Notes: generated by a model not told the origin, from the letters alone. Shown: positions 43,341-54,067, counted from the stretch's first letter. The stretch is DNA of 64,000 nt from Rhizomys pruinosus (GCA_009823505.1 VZQC01005068.1:2247852-2311851); one strand, 5' to 3'. A program made the numbers and translations.

Positions 43341-43447
43341 AAGCCAGGTATGACGGTGCACATCTGTAAGCCCAACACTCAGGAAGATGGAGCAGTCATC
43401 CTAGGCTGTAGAGTGAGAACCTGTCTCAACATAAACAACAACAAAAG
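43341..43447 (+). mobile_element. Old B1-like SINE
   Basis: aagccaggtatgacggtgcacatctgtaagcccaacactcagg to gagaacctgtctcaac. Diverged and internally shortened. Confidence 0.8.
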
Positions 43448-43885
43448 CTATTAGCGTATGTGTCAGATATGTTGGAGTTACAGAAGATTTGGGCTTCTCA
43501 ACTCTCCAAATAATTTCTTCTTTAAGAGAAAATAAATAACTTTAAAATCACATGAATCTAAAGGTTAATTAAAAAGTATTCTAAAAATCTTTTCCCATAG
43601 TTAGTTTTAAGACTTGAATTGCAGGGGTTTGATGAAAAGGTTTCATGTCTTTCTGTATCCCCCCCCCTTTTTTTTAGCGTATGAGTCTCCAGAAGATAGT
43701 TGTATTATACATGACTATAGGGTGGAGTCAAGGCATAGATTTCATCAAATTCACCCATGTTGTTTTGGGTGACTATATATGATTAACTTGGGAAGCAAAC
43801 TTAATTTTTACGTTAAATCATCTTAAAGAGAATGCTACAAGGTGATACTGTACAACAGAGAAATTATAGAGAACATTTGTATGTG

Positions 43886-44170
43886 TCAATCCCAAAGTTC
43901 TTGCTCTACAGATTTTATGTAAAGCAAATGTGGGCAACAGCGAATTATATCTCCATTTAATTCAGATGCATTACCATATTTATCAGATTCTGTAAACCAA
44001 TGTTGTTTAATATACACATGTTTACTTTTACTTTTACTAAGTCCTAAAACACCATGTGTCCTGTAGACAGTGTCTAGGCGAAACTGGGTACTTGCTGAGC
44101 TCACGTCAATTAAATATGCCTTAATCGAATATACACCCGTGTCCCTCTCCCACCCATCCCCCCTTTCCAA
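43886..44170 (-). other. 94-codon open frame in unassigned part of the composite
   Basis: The frame starts in L1-like 3'UTR and continues into sequence that reads AYLIDVSSASTQFRLDTVY and later HVYIKQHWFTESDKYGNA, ending QELWD. Composition is balanced and protein-like, unlike nearby AT-rich frames. I cannot assign it to a family. It could be a piece of a retrotransposed or transduced sequence, or chance. Confidence 0.35.
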
Positions 44171-44224
44171 TTCACCATTTCAGTCCATTTTCTGATGCAG
44201 TCTTTCTGTTGTTCTTTTACTATG

Positions 44225-44887
44225 CCTCCCTCTCCATGAGAAATATTTATATCTGGGTTGTTGGTACTAGCATCCACATATGAGGGACACCATTTGTCGT
44301 TTGTTTTTCTGGGACTGTGTTACTTCACTTAACATAATGTCTTCCAGCTCCATCCATTTACCTGCAAATTTCATGATGTTGTCCCTCTTTACTGCTGCAT
44401 AGTATTCCATTGTATACATGTACCACATTTTCTCTATCCACTCGTCAGTTGAAGGGCACCTGGGCTGGTTCCAGCTTTTTGCTATTGTGAACAGAGCTGC
44501 AATAAACATAGCTGTGCATGTATCTTTGCAGTAAGTTGTGTCTTGTGGGTATATACCCAGGAGTGGTATGACTGGGTCAAATGGAAGGCTCATTTTGAGT
44601 CTTCTAAGGGTTCTCCACACTGCTTTCCATAGTGGCTGTACAAGTTTACATTCCCACCAGCAATGGATGAGTGTTCCCCTTTCCCCACAACCTCTCCAGC
44701 ACTTGGTGTCATTCATGTTCCTGATCCTAGCCAGTCTTATTGGAGTAAGGTGGTATCTCAGAGTGGTTTTAATTTGCATTTCCTTAATTATCAGAGATGT
44801 TGAACACTTCTTAAGATGTTTCTCGGCCATCTCTAACTCCTCCTCTGTGAAGTCTCTATTCAGATCTTTGCTCCATCTTTTGAATGA
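44225..44887 (-). pseudogene. L1 ORF2 C-terminal region, open frame
   Basis: The longest clean L1 frame here (minus strand, 44,267-44,956). It shows, in order, SFKRWSKDLNRDFTEEE, RLARIRNMNDTKCWRGCGE, LIHCWWECKLVQPLWKAVW, DPVIPLLGIYPQD, MFIAALFTIAKSWNQ and GKWMELEDIMLSEVTQSQKNK. This is the conserved cysteine/tryptophan-containing C-terminal segment of ORF2p. The first 23 codons of the frame come from the adjoining inverted block and are not L1 ORF2. There is no start or upstream domain, so it is a dead fragment. Confidence 0.92.
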
Positions 44888-45997
44888 TGTATTGAGACCA
44901 CACATGCAAGTGTACAGATGGCCTCTGGAATGCCAGAGAGTGTTACCAAAGGCCACTAAACCAATAAAGCAAATATGGGTCTCCCTGAGTCAAGCAAGAC
45001 TCCACCGTCAGCACCAGATACACCTCACCTGCCTGGAAATACTGTGCAGCAGAGGCAGCCATGTGCCTGTATATCCCAAATCTAATTGGCTATTGGCTCT
45101 CCCCTTGGAGAAATAACCCATGGCTGATGCCACAAGCTTACATCCTCTACAGGTTAGATGTTATAAGCCACAGTAAGACCCTGTCATATTTAACAGGGGG
45201 GAAAATTGTAATTCATGGATTAACATATCCAAACATGTGTCTATGCTAAAGTAACCTACCATAACTATTAGTGCTGCTTAAATACCTATATATCTAATTG
45301 CTTGTTCTTCATTAGTAGGATCGAAAGGTTATTCCTGGACAAACTGTCAGCCCATGAAAGGAAACAGCCAGAATTGACCAGAGTCCAAGTCAACAGCTCC
45401 AGAGAGAGTGGACTGTTTTACCTCTCATCCACCTGTGCCCCTTTTCTAAGCCTAGGGAACAACCTGCGGAAGAGGGGGCGTGGTAGAATGTAAGGGCTGC
45501 GATTGGGGTGAATGGTGAAACTACAGCAATGTAGTCTGGACACTCATTTGATCAACTTGATTGAACAAACAACCTGTCACCCCCCACTGGATGGTGGGGC
45601 TGTAGGTGTTTGGGCACAACAGCCTGCAGATAGGTTTTGCATGAAGGATGCTTGTACTCATGGATTATCACTTATAGCTAAAAATGAAAAAAAAAAACTG
45701 AGAGAAAGATGCAGGACAGTTATGGCAGAATGCATGATCTGGGATGGGGTGGGGGGGGGGGGGAGGGAAAGGGAAATAAGCCTGAACTGAATTGGAAAAA
45801 ATGTATGAAATGCACAAAGCATCAATAAAAATTAATTTAAAAAAAAAAAAATTAAAAAAAAAAAAGTATTCTAAAAATCATGTTCTAGTCTGACTTAGGA
45901 ACTTAGGAATGACCACAAATCTCTTACATATATTAGTTCATTTTTATTTCATAACTCAAACAGTAGGCACTCCTATTTCCCTACTTAATAAAAATAA

Positions 45998-45999
45998 GT

Positions 46000-46030
<31 letters not shown>

Positions 46031-46032
46031 TA
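45998..46032. repeat. (TTTA)n microsatellite
   Basis: About nine TTTA units at the tail of the following reverse B1. Confidence 0.95.
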
Positions 46033-46130
46033 GTCCTACTATGTAGCACAGGCTGGCCTCAAACTCAGAGATCCATCTGTCTCTGCTTCCCAAGTGCTGG
46101 GATTAAAGACCTATGCCACCATGCCTGGCT
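46033..46130 (-). mobile_element. B1 SINE, truncated
   Basis: agtcctactatgtagcacaggctggcctcaaactcagag to ttaaagacctatgccaccatgcctggc. The gagacaggg end is missing. Confidence 0.88.
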
Positions 46131-46342
46131 GTTATTTATTTTTGCGTATGAGTATTTTGCCTGCATGTTAAGTACATGACACACATGCAATATGCATAGA
46201 GGCCAGAAGAGGGAATGGAATCTCCTGAACTGGAGTTAAGGACAGGTGTTAGCCGGGAACCACCATGTGGGTACTGGGAACTGAACCTGGGTCCTGAGGA
46301 AGAGTAGCTGGTGCTGTTTACTGCTGAGCCAGCTCTCTAGTC
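46131..46342 (-). mobile_element. Old B2/B3 SINE
   Basis: tgcgtatgagtattttgcctgcatg, gaggccagaagaggg, accatgtgggtactgggaactgaacc, gctgagccagctctctagtccc. Confidence 0.87.
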
Positions 46343-46602
46343 CCATTATCCCTATTTTATAAATGAAGAAACTGAAGCACACAGAAGTATTTAATCCAAA
46401 ATAGTTCAGTGGTTAAGGTGGGGTTAAACTCAGGGAGTGTAGCTCCTGGGTCTGCACCAGCCTCTATACTATATTGCCTGTCAGAATAGTATATGACACA
46501 CTATATATTCCAGACTGAAGATTCAACTAAAGGTAGTACGACAGCATGGACGGGACTAAATGGCATGATCCTTGCAAATTAGCTAATTTCTGGTCCTCTT
46601 GT

Positions 46603-46766
46603 TATTTTTATTTTATTTTGCATGTGTGAGAGAGAATGTATGGGGAGTCAGAGGAAAACTTTTAGGAGTCACTTTCTCCTTTTGCCATGGTTTCCGTGTA
46701 TGGAATTCAGGTTGTCTGGCTTCCATGGGAAGTGCTTTTACTCACTGGAGCCATCTTACTGGCCCT
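46603..46766 (-). mobile_element. Old B3/B4-type SINE
   Basis: ttttgcatgtgtgagagagaatg, gagtcagaggaaaacttttaggagtc, caggttgtctggcttcc, ctcactggagccatcttactggccc. Confidence 0.72.
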
Positions 46767-46924
46767 GTTGTTACCTTTAAAATGAGATGGTTCAATCAAC
46801 GGCCTTTAAAATCTTTAAATCTAAACTTCAGATTGCAGTGGCCATTTGACTCATCACAGAACTAAGTCAAATTTTATAATTCAGTAACTCCTGGAAATAG
46901 ATGCTTCTAAAAAAAGCTTCTTAG

Positions 46925-47179
46925 GGGGCTGGAGAGATGGCCTAGTGGTTAAGAGCACTGACTGCTCTTACAGAGGACCCGGGTTCGATCCCCAGCACCC
47001 ACATGGCAGCCGAGAGCCGTCTGAAACTCCAGTTCCAGGAGAACTCCAGTTCCAGGGGAATCCGACACCCTCTTCTGACCTCCGCGGCATTGCACGACAC
47101 GGGTGCACAAACCTGCATGCAGACAGTACATTCATACACATACATAAATAAATAAAATTAAAAAAATACTTTAATTAAA
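46925..47179 (+). mobile_element. B2 SINE, young, TSD shared with next B1
   Basis: gggggctggagagatggcctagtgg, B box GGTTCGATCCC, doubled gaactccagttccagg segment, AATAAATAAA tail. TSD aaaaaaagcttcttag at 46,909-46,924 and 47,180-47,195. Confidence 0.96.
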
Positions 47180-47208
47180 AAAAAAAGCTTCTTAGAAAAT
47201 AAAATTAT

Positions 47209-47346
47209 GCTGGGCGTGGCGGCACATGTCTTTAATCCCAGCACTGGGAGGCAGAGGCAGGCGGATCTCTGTTGAGGTCAAGGCCAGCCTGGTCTACAGA
47301 GCAAGCTCCAGGCCAGCTGGGACTAAAGGGAGAGACCCTGTCTCAA
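47209..47346 (+). mobile_element. B1 SINE, third copy of same target sequence
   Basis: gctgggcgtggcggcacatgtc to accctgtctc plus A tail. aaaaaaagcttcttag appears again right after it (47,347-47,362). Confidence 0.94.
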
Positions 47347-47362
47347 AAAAAAAGCTTCTTAG

Positions 47363-47640
47363 ATTAAATGGAAGTGCTAGTTAATAAAAAAAGTAATAAA
47401 GTTGAAAAAAATTAGGCAAAGCAAAGTAGACTAAGAGATGAATCAATGCAAGCAATCACTGCATGATCCAGGAGCACATGAACATTCTGGATAAGAACTG
47501 CAGAGAATGTTCTGGATAAGAACTGCAGAGAACGTGTGATTTCTACTTCAAAGAGTATCAGAAAAGACTCTGGAATTTTCAACTCTCTTACACTACTTTT
47601 ACAAAAAAGCCAAGTATGGGAGGTATGGTAGGGCTTGCCT
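47363..47640. other. Unassigned DNA with small duplication
   Basis: attctggataagaactgcagagaa is nearly repeated at about 47,484 and 47,509. No gene signal. Confidence 0.45.
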
Positions 47641-47679
<39 letters not shown>

Positions 47680-47710
47680 TTTTTGGTCTTTTTTTTTTTT
47701 TTTTTTTTTT
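47641..47710. repeat. (TTTA)n and T-run of a B1 cut at an N
   Basis: About 11 TTTA units, then ttggtc and a T-run typical of a reverse B1 start. No B1 body follows. Confidence 0.85.
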
Positions 47711-47711
47711 N
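47711..47711. other. Single N: second assembly join
   Basis: Lone N inside a T-run, with sequence quality falling afterwards, like the N at 29,406. Confidence 0.9.
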
Positions 47712-48390
47712 TCAAAAACTTTCTCCATTTTCTAAGTATTTTAAACTTTGATAAATATATGGGAAAATTTAATGAAGCACCTTTGAAAGTTTCTTACTTA
47801 TGTGACATTGTCAGTGGTGAATTAATAATAACTCATTGTAAAACAGAGGTAGATAAATATTGGGTGTTGTCTGAGCTGCTGACCGAACCAGCCTGTGTGT
47901 CCAGTATCAGACAGCAACTACTGGTCACTGGTCAGTTGCACTGATTTAAATTTGTTTACAGGCATCTCTATGGAAACCCCAAGATTCTACGAGGTGCTGG
48001 TAGGTTGGCAAAGACAATGATGTCATAAATCTGGAAGTAGCCAATAGGATGGCCAGATTCCTGGGCACATGATGGGATTGGGTGGAGCTGATGCTAGTAG
48101 ACAAACAGCTGCCCTAATTGGCTAAACTCTGAGCAGACAAATGTTGGCAAGTCTGACATGACAGTCTTTCCTTCCACCCCAGCAGGCTGTGGTAGGGAAG
48201 ATCATCAATGCTTCTGACAACTGTTCCTAGTAAATTTTTAAGGTTTCCTTGTGAAACTTCACATTCAAGTAGAGCATAGTCACCTTAGTGCATATAATAT
48301 GTACGGTTAGTATACTCTGGAGGAAGAAAAGCAAAATCTAGATTGAGTCAGTACAACTGTAGTAAAACCATTTCAGTTGCTATCATTTTT
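47712..48390. other. Unassigned DNA after the join
   Basis: No repeat recognised. ccaataggatgg and aaattggctaaact-like CCAAT motifs occur but do not support a promoter on their own. A 61-codon frame (47,759-47,944) has no domain. Confidence 0.4.
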
Positions 48391-49264
48391 TAAGAGTTAA
48401 GAGACTTCTAATAGCCTGAACTTTTAAGTATTTGGACATTTTAAGGACTGTGGGGCTTTTAAGGTTGTACTGTCTTAGGTTGTGATTAATGTTAACATTT
48501 TAGGAGTCCTGCCTTCTTGATCTGGGCTAGGCTGGGCCAGGTTGGATTCATATCTCTTCTCTTTCCTTAGTTGTAGGATTTCTGTCATGGTCCAGCCTTG
48601 TTTTATCTTATTTTTTTCCTAATAAATGTGTACTTTATGTTACAAAGTACAATAAAATTATTATTATCTTGATGTATAATTTGTTAAGAGTTAACTTAAG
48701 AGTTAAGAGTTAAGAGTCTTCTAATAGCGTGAACTTTTAAGTGTTTGGACATTTTAAGGTGGGAGCTTTTAAAGGTTTTACTAGTCTTAGGTTTGTGATT
48801 ATGTTAACATCATTTTGGGGATAAGAGCTGGAAAGTTGGTGGTTTAATAGTAATGAGTTTTGTGTGTCAAGTTGACAAGGGGTCATTGTGCTGGAGAGCG
48901 TGTGTCAATATTGACACACTTTGGGTTGAGGGAGCCTCCTTTGGGGAATTGACACCATTGGACTGCCTGTGGCCAAGTCTGTGAGTATTGTCTTGATTTT
49001 AGCAATGTAGGGAGCCCACCCAAATGGGTGACCCTGGGCAGTGGGACCAAGCTATCTAGAGTGCCTGGCAAGCCAAGAGCAAGCAGTGAACAGCAATCCT
49101 CCTGGCTTTGCTTCAGCTCCTCTAAGGTTCCTGCTCTGAATTCTTGCTTGGATCTCTGAGTGAGAACTGTGACCCAAGAGATGTAAGCTGAATAAACCCT
49201 TCCTCTCCAAACTTGGTTTGTCAGTGTTTTGTCAGAGCAATGGAAGACAAACTATAACAGAAAT

Positions 49265-49284
49265 TGGTACCAGAAGAGTGGGGT
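49265..49284 (+). other. Primer binding site (tRNA-Leu type), unit 1
   Basis: tggtaccagaagagtgggg directly follows LTR1, close to the tggtaccaggagtgggg-type site of MaLR/ERVL retroelements. Confidence 0.75.
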
Positions 49285-50809
49285 ATTGCTGTGACAGACC
49301 TGATCTTGGCTTTTTGGGGAAGGACTGCAGAGGTGTTTTGAAATTTGGAGTGGGAAGATCATTGAATGCCTATACATTGTTGCTGTGGAGCTTGGAGCAG
49401 GTTTGCTGAAGGAGTTGTAGAAGGTGGAGGCCTGGCTTGTGAAGTTTCTAGTTTCAAAGTGGAGCAGAGATCATCAGGACTGTGTAATCTGCGGGTTCTG
49501 GTCAGCTGGGGCTGAAAAAATCAGCTTAAGTAAAAGACCAGAACTGAATGAATTCTTTGTTGTACTGGGACAATTGATTTGGTTAGCTGGGGCTGAAAAA
49601 TCAGCTGTAGAGTAACAGGAGACCAGATCACTTGGTGAAATTTCTGGGAAGAATTTCTCAGGGTCAACACACAGAAGCTGTGTCCAGAAGGGGCCGAGCC
49701 TCCGTTCAAGCCGAAGCAGGACTTGGTAGTGTGTAAGAGTCTCCTATATGGTTCTGGTGTTGAAATTTGAGGGTCACAGAGAGCAGCTGGCTGGCACTGT
49801 GAGAGGCAAAAGACCATGGAGTAAGTGCACCTGGTTGCAGTGAAGACCCAGGAGATTGCAGGGGTCATGGAGAGAAGCTGAGGCTTTGCCAGGAGAGGTC
49901 AGAAGAACCATTGTGAAGCACTGCCTCAGTTTCAATGGCGACCACAGCATTTTGGAGATGCCAGGACCATGGGACGACCACCAAGAGCAGAGCAGGTGTG
50001 AATGGATTCGGCCTGGGCCTCGAGATGAGATCCGTGTGTGCCAGGGATGGCGGAGGTGTAGAGGGGGAGCTGCCGAACCTTTGGAGCCCAGAAGATCGTG
50101 AGTGAATCCCAGGTGTCCAGCCTTGAGCTGCTTTGCTGGACTTAGGTTTTGTTTGAGAGTGCCTGATTCTTCCCTTTGAAATAAGACAGGAGTACATATT
50201 TTGGATTTTACAGCAGCCCACAGTTAAGACACATCTAATAGCATACACTTTTAAGTACTTGGACATTTTAAGGACTGTGGGGCTTTATAAAAGATTGTAC
50301 TGTCTTAGGTTGTGATTAATGTTAACATCATATTTGGGGATAAGAACTGGAAATATGGTGGTTTAATAGTGATGTGTTTGTGTGTCAAATTGACAAGGGT
50401 CAATGTGGCTGGATAGCTTTAGTGTCAACTTGAAACACCTGGGTTGAGGAGCCAATTGGGTAATTGGCTCCATTGGATTGGCCTGGGCCACGTCTGTGAG
50501 CATTGTCTTGATTGTTGAGCAATGTTGAGGGCCACCCAATATGGGTGGTGCCAACCTTGGCAGGTTGTTGTGTAACTGTATAAGAGGTCAGGCTGGGCAC
50601 GGGCCAAGGGAGCAAGCCAGTGAACAGCATTCCTTCACGGCTTGTGCTTCAGCTCCTGCCTCCAGGTTCTTGCCCTGAGTTCTTGCCTTGGACTCGCTGA
50701 GGGAGAACTGTGACACAGGAGATGTATGCTGAATAAATGGTTTACTCCCCAAGTTGGTGTTGGTCTGAGTGTTTTGTCACAGCAATGGAAGACAAACTAG
50801 AACAGGAAT

Positions 50810-50829
50810 TGGTACCAGAAGAGTGGGGT
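50810..50829 (+). other. Primer binding site (tRNA-Leu type), unit 2
   Basis: Identical tggtaccagaagagtgggg after LTR2. Confidence 0.75.
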
Positions 50830-52132
50830 ATTGCTGTGACAGACCTGACCTTGGTGTTTTGGGGAAGAGGTTTGGAGGTGTTTGGAATTTGGGCTGGGAA
50901 GATCATTGAAGCCTATAGATTGTGTGCTGTGGAGCTTGGAGCAGTTTTGCTGAAGGAGTTATATAAGGTGGAGGCCTGGCTTGTGTGAGTTTCTAGTTTC
51001 AAAGGGGAGCAGAGATCATCAAGGACTGTTTAATCTGTGGTTTCTGGTCAGCTGGGGCTTGAAGAATCAGCTGTAAGTAAAAAGAGGACTAGAACCTGAA
51101 GTAATTTTTGTTTACTGGGACAATGATGCTGGTTAGCTGGCGGTGAATTTGGCTGAAAAATCAGTTATGAGTAACAGGAGACCAGGATCACTATGGTGAA
51201 ATTTCTGAAGAATTTCTTCAGGGTCAGACCACAGAAGCTGGTCCAGAGCCCGAGCCTCCGTGTCAAGCCTGAAGCAGGACTTGGTGATATGTAAGAGTCT
51301 CCTATATGGTTCTGGTGTTGAAACTGTGATGGAGTCACAGAGAGCAGCTGAGCCTTGGCACTGTTTGAGGTCAGGAAAGACCATTGATGGAAGTGCACCT
51401 CGGTAGCAGTGAAGACCCCAGTATTACAGGATAATGGAGACCTGAGCTTTGCAACGAGGAAGGGTCAGAAGAAAGGTGCTTCTTCAGTTTCAGTGGTGAC
51501 CCCTGCTTTTTGGAGATGCAACCATGGACGACCACAAGAGCAGCAGCAGATGTGAAGGAAACACTCGTTTGGGTGGATTGGTGTGTGCCAGGCTCAGCGG
51601 AGAGGGAACTGACCAAAACTTTGAGCCCAGAATAAGGTATAATCCCAGGTTCCACTTTGAGCTACTTGTTGACATAGGTTTGTTATTGAGAGTGCCTGAC
51701 CTCCATTGAAATAAGACAGTGCTTTTTTGGATTTACAGCAGCCCACAGTAAGAGACTTTAATAGCCTGAACTTATAAGTATTTCGACATTTTAAGGACTG
51801 AGAGGCTTTTAAGACTGTACTGTCCTATGTTGTGACATTAATGTTAACATCATATCATATATTGGTATAAGAAGTGAAAAAATTGTGGTTTAATAGTGAT
51901 GCATATCAAGTTGACAAGAGATCAACTGTGCTGGATAGCATTAATGTCAACTTACACACCTGGTGGGCCTCAATTGGGAATTGGCTCAATTGGATTGGCC
52001 TGTGGCCAGTGGAGTACTGTCTCTGCATGATTAATAAATCCACCTCCCGTAGACATGCCCACAGGCCACATCTATCGGCTGTTCTCCAAGGGAAGCCTTT
52101 TCCTCAGGTGACTCGTTGCATAAGATTAACTT

Positions 52133-52350
52133 AGGTGGCTGGAGAATAGTTCAGGCAAGTTTATTGAGACTTATCTCTTGCAGAGGACCTGGTTAAAATC
52201 CCAACATGGCAGATAACAACCACCCATAACTCCAGTTCCAGAATCCGACGCCCTTCTTCTGACCTCTGTGGTCACTGCATGTGTGTGGTGCACATATACA
52301 CAGACAAGTAAGCACACACTTACACATAAATATAGAAAAAAGATTAATAG
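52133..52350 (+). mobile_element. B2 SINE, old and indel-rich
   Basis: ggtggctggagaatagttcagg, cttgcagaggacctggttaaaatccc, ccgacgcccttcttctgacc, tacacataaata. Confidence 0.8.
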
Positions 52351-53069
52351 CGTATGCTTGAGCCCCTGCCAGGTCTCCGCCTCTCTCAGGACTCCTGTAC
52401 CAGGCCTGTTCCTCAGTGTCACCTACAAGCCACCAGACCACTGGGCCATATTTCCTGCCCCTGAGCCATTGGTTTTCAGAGATAATATCTCACTAGACCT
52501 GGCCTTTAATGCACGATTCTCCTGCCTGTCTTTCAAGTTTTGGGATTACAAGCATGTATCACTACTTTGACTCTTCTTTGCTTCTTAGAACGCAAATTTG
52601 GCACTGTTCTGAAAATTCCCCCGTGATTCTAATGTGCATCTGTGAACTGGACATGAGTTATTCCGGGAGGCCAGGCGCACCTTCTGGGAGTGTCCCAGAT
52701 AAGAAGTAAGTGGCCTTGTTCAGGCCTCTCCATTCTGATTGGATGGACTGGGCATGTATGTGGTGGAAGCTGCAGTCGCAACTCAACAGGCAAAAGAGGG
52801 AACAATTGGAGAATTCCTCTGTAGATCACCTGCAGGATGCCCGTGGGGAATTGTCTTGATTACTGATGGCCCAAATCACTGTAAGTGGCGCTGTCCCTGG
52901 GGCATGTGATTCTGAGTTGTATGAGACCATATTCTGGACACAGGCCAGAGGAACTAGCCACTAAGCAGTGTCCTCCATGTTCGCTTCATCCTGTGTCCGG
53001 TCTGCTTTGAGCGCCTCCCTGGCTCCTCAATAAGACTTACTGAGCTGAATAAACTCTTCTCCCCAAGTG
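52351..53069. other. Unassigned DNA; possible LTR-like piece
   Basis: 52,440-52,575 has a damaged reverse B1-like phrase (tcctgcctgtctttcaag, gggattacaagcatg). 52,840-53,065 (tcttgattactgatggcccaaatcac ... gagctgaataaactcttctccccaag) resembles the 3' part of a MaLR-type LTR. No gene signal. Confidence 0.5.
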
Positions 53070-53230
53070 CTTCTTTTTTTTTTTTTTTTTGATTTTTGAG
53101 ATAAGGTCTCCTTGTATTCTCAGCTGGCTTGGAACTCGTTTTGTAGATCAGGTTGGCTTTGATTTCATAGAGATCTATCTGCCTGCACTGCCTCCTGAGT
53201 GCTGAGATAAGCGCACCACCATGCCAGCCC
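53070..53230 (-). mobile_element. B1 SINE
   Basis: T-run, tttttgagataaggtctccttg, tgtagatcaggttggc, gcaccaccatgccagc. Confidence 0.88.
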
Positions 53231-53239
53231 CAAGTTGCT

Positions 53240-53460
53240 TTTAAAAATATTTTCTTATTTTATTTAATATTATATATGTGTATGAATGTACTGTCGGCAT
53301 TTAGGGTGCCCGTGTCGTGCAATGTGCGGTGGTCAGAAGAGGGTCGATTCCCTGGAATGGAGTTTAAAGAAGTTCTCAGCCACCATGAGGGTGCTGGAAT
53401 TGAACCGCCCTCTGCAAAAGCATCAGTGCTCTTAACCGCCTAGCCATCTCTTCCAGCCCC
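53240..53460 (-). mobile_element. B2 SINE, young type, corrupted
   Basis: Reverse young B2 with scattered deletions (tactgtcggcatttagggtgcccgtgtcgtgc, cagaagagggtcgattccctgg) ending gccatctcttccagcccc. The sequence class is young but the indels are many, as expected of raw-read error. Confidence 0.9.
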
Positions 53461-53660
53461 CTATTTTTTTATGTGTACGAGCATATTCCTGCCTGTATGG
53501 AAGTGTACCCATGCAAGCAATGCCCAAGAAAGCTCTAGATATGCTAAAACTGGAGTTGCATACAGTTGATAGCCACCATGTAAGTGCTAAGAATTGAACC
53601 CAGGTCCTCTGCTAGAGTGGCCAGTGCTCTTACACACTGAGCTCTCCTCTTAGTCCCCCA
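53461..53660 (-). mobile_element. Old B2/B3 SINE
   Basis: tttttttatgtgtacgagcatattcctgcctg, gccaccatgtaagtgctaagaattgaaccc, ggtcctctgctagagtggcc. Confidence 0.82.
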
Positions 53661-53794
53661 ATTTCTTTTGTTTCAAGGTGTTTACAAGAGCAATAGACAC
53701 AACAGGCTACCTGGAAATAATCAGGAGGAAAGCGGGAAGCCTGAGTTAGGGTGTGGGATGAATTTGTCGTAAAACGACAATTTCCAGCTGACAT

Positions 53795-53925
53795 GGGGCC
53801 CTGTTTTAATCCCAGCTTGGAGGCAGAGGCAGTGGATCCTGTGGTTCAACGCCAGCCTGGTCTATGTTGTAAGTTCCAGGCCAAGTGGGCTACAGGTAGA
53901 CTTTGTCTCAAAGAGACAAAAAATA
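53795..53925 (+). mobile_element. B1 SINE, 5'-shortened
   Basis: ttttaatcccagcttggaggcagaggcag to tttgtctcaaagagac. Confidence 0.85.
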
Positions 53926-54067
53926 ATGATTTCCAGCATCTTTATTTTCTTCTTCCCCATGTCTCCCCAACCACAATACAGACAGGCACAGTGGGCTAGG
54001 CTGAGGTGTACATGGGGTGGGTTTGCTTTGCCTCCTCTTTCTATACAGTGTAGAAATGAAGCCTGTG

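Larger units (their letters stand above)
43590..45860 (+). mobile_element. Inverted L1-type composite with exact 19-bp TSD
   Basis: Flanked by aaaaagtattctaaaaatc at 43,571-43,589 and 45,861-45,879. On the left, the minus strand reads L1 ORF2 C-terminus (44,887 down to about 44,230), L1 3'UTR (to about 44,125) and about 530 bp of unassigned sequence. At 44,888 the orientation flips: 44,888-45,860 reads in plus sense and ends in an L1-type 3' end with A-rich tail. One TSD around an inverted 5' block plus a sense 3' block is the twin-priming signature. 44,888-45,280 is nearly identical to 13,696-14,085. Confidence 0.8.
45905..46480 (-). mobile_element. MIR SINE relic split by younger insertions
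   Basis: 45,905-45,970 (cttacatatattagttcatttt, gtaggcactcctatttccc) and 46,343-46,480 (cattatccctattttataaatgaagaaactgaagc, ctcctgggtctgcaccag) are reverse MIR halves. The space between holds a (TTTA)n, a B1 and an old B2/B3. Confidence 0.72.
48391..52018 (+). mobile_element. Tandem MaLR provirus: LTR-int-LTR-int-LTR
   Basis: LTR1 is about 48,802-49,259, internal 49,260-50,319, LTR2 50,320-50,804, internal 50,805-51,841, and LTR3 begins about 51,842 but is cut near 52,018. LTRs start TGTTAAC and end with ...AACA, carry ctgaataaa near their 3' part and match the solo LTR at 35,618 in reverse. Each internal region begins ttggtaccagaagagtgggg, the tRNA-Leu-type primer binding site of ERVL/MaLR elements. 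Internal regions are about 1.05 kb, shorter than usual, and non-coding. The end of an internal region also occurs at 48,391-48,500 and 48,705-48,801. Indels are frequent throughout. Confidence 0.75.

Noticed and set aside
44538..45116. 192-codon plus-strand frame
   Set aside because: Antisense of L1 ORF2 continued into the shared composite block; the minus-strand L1 frame explains the left part.
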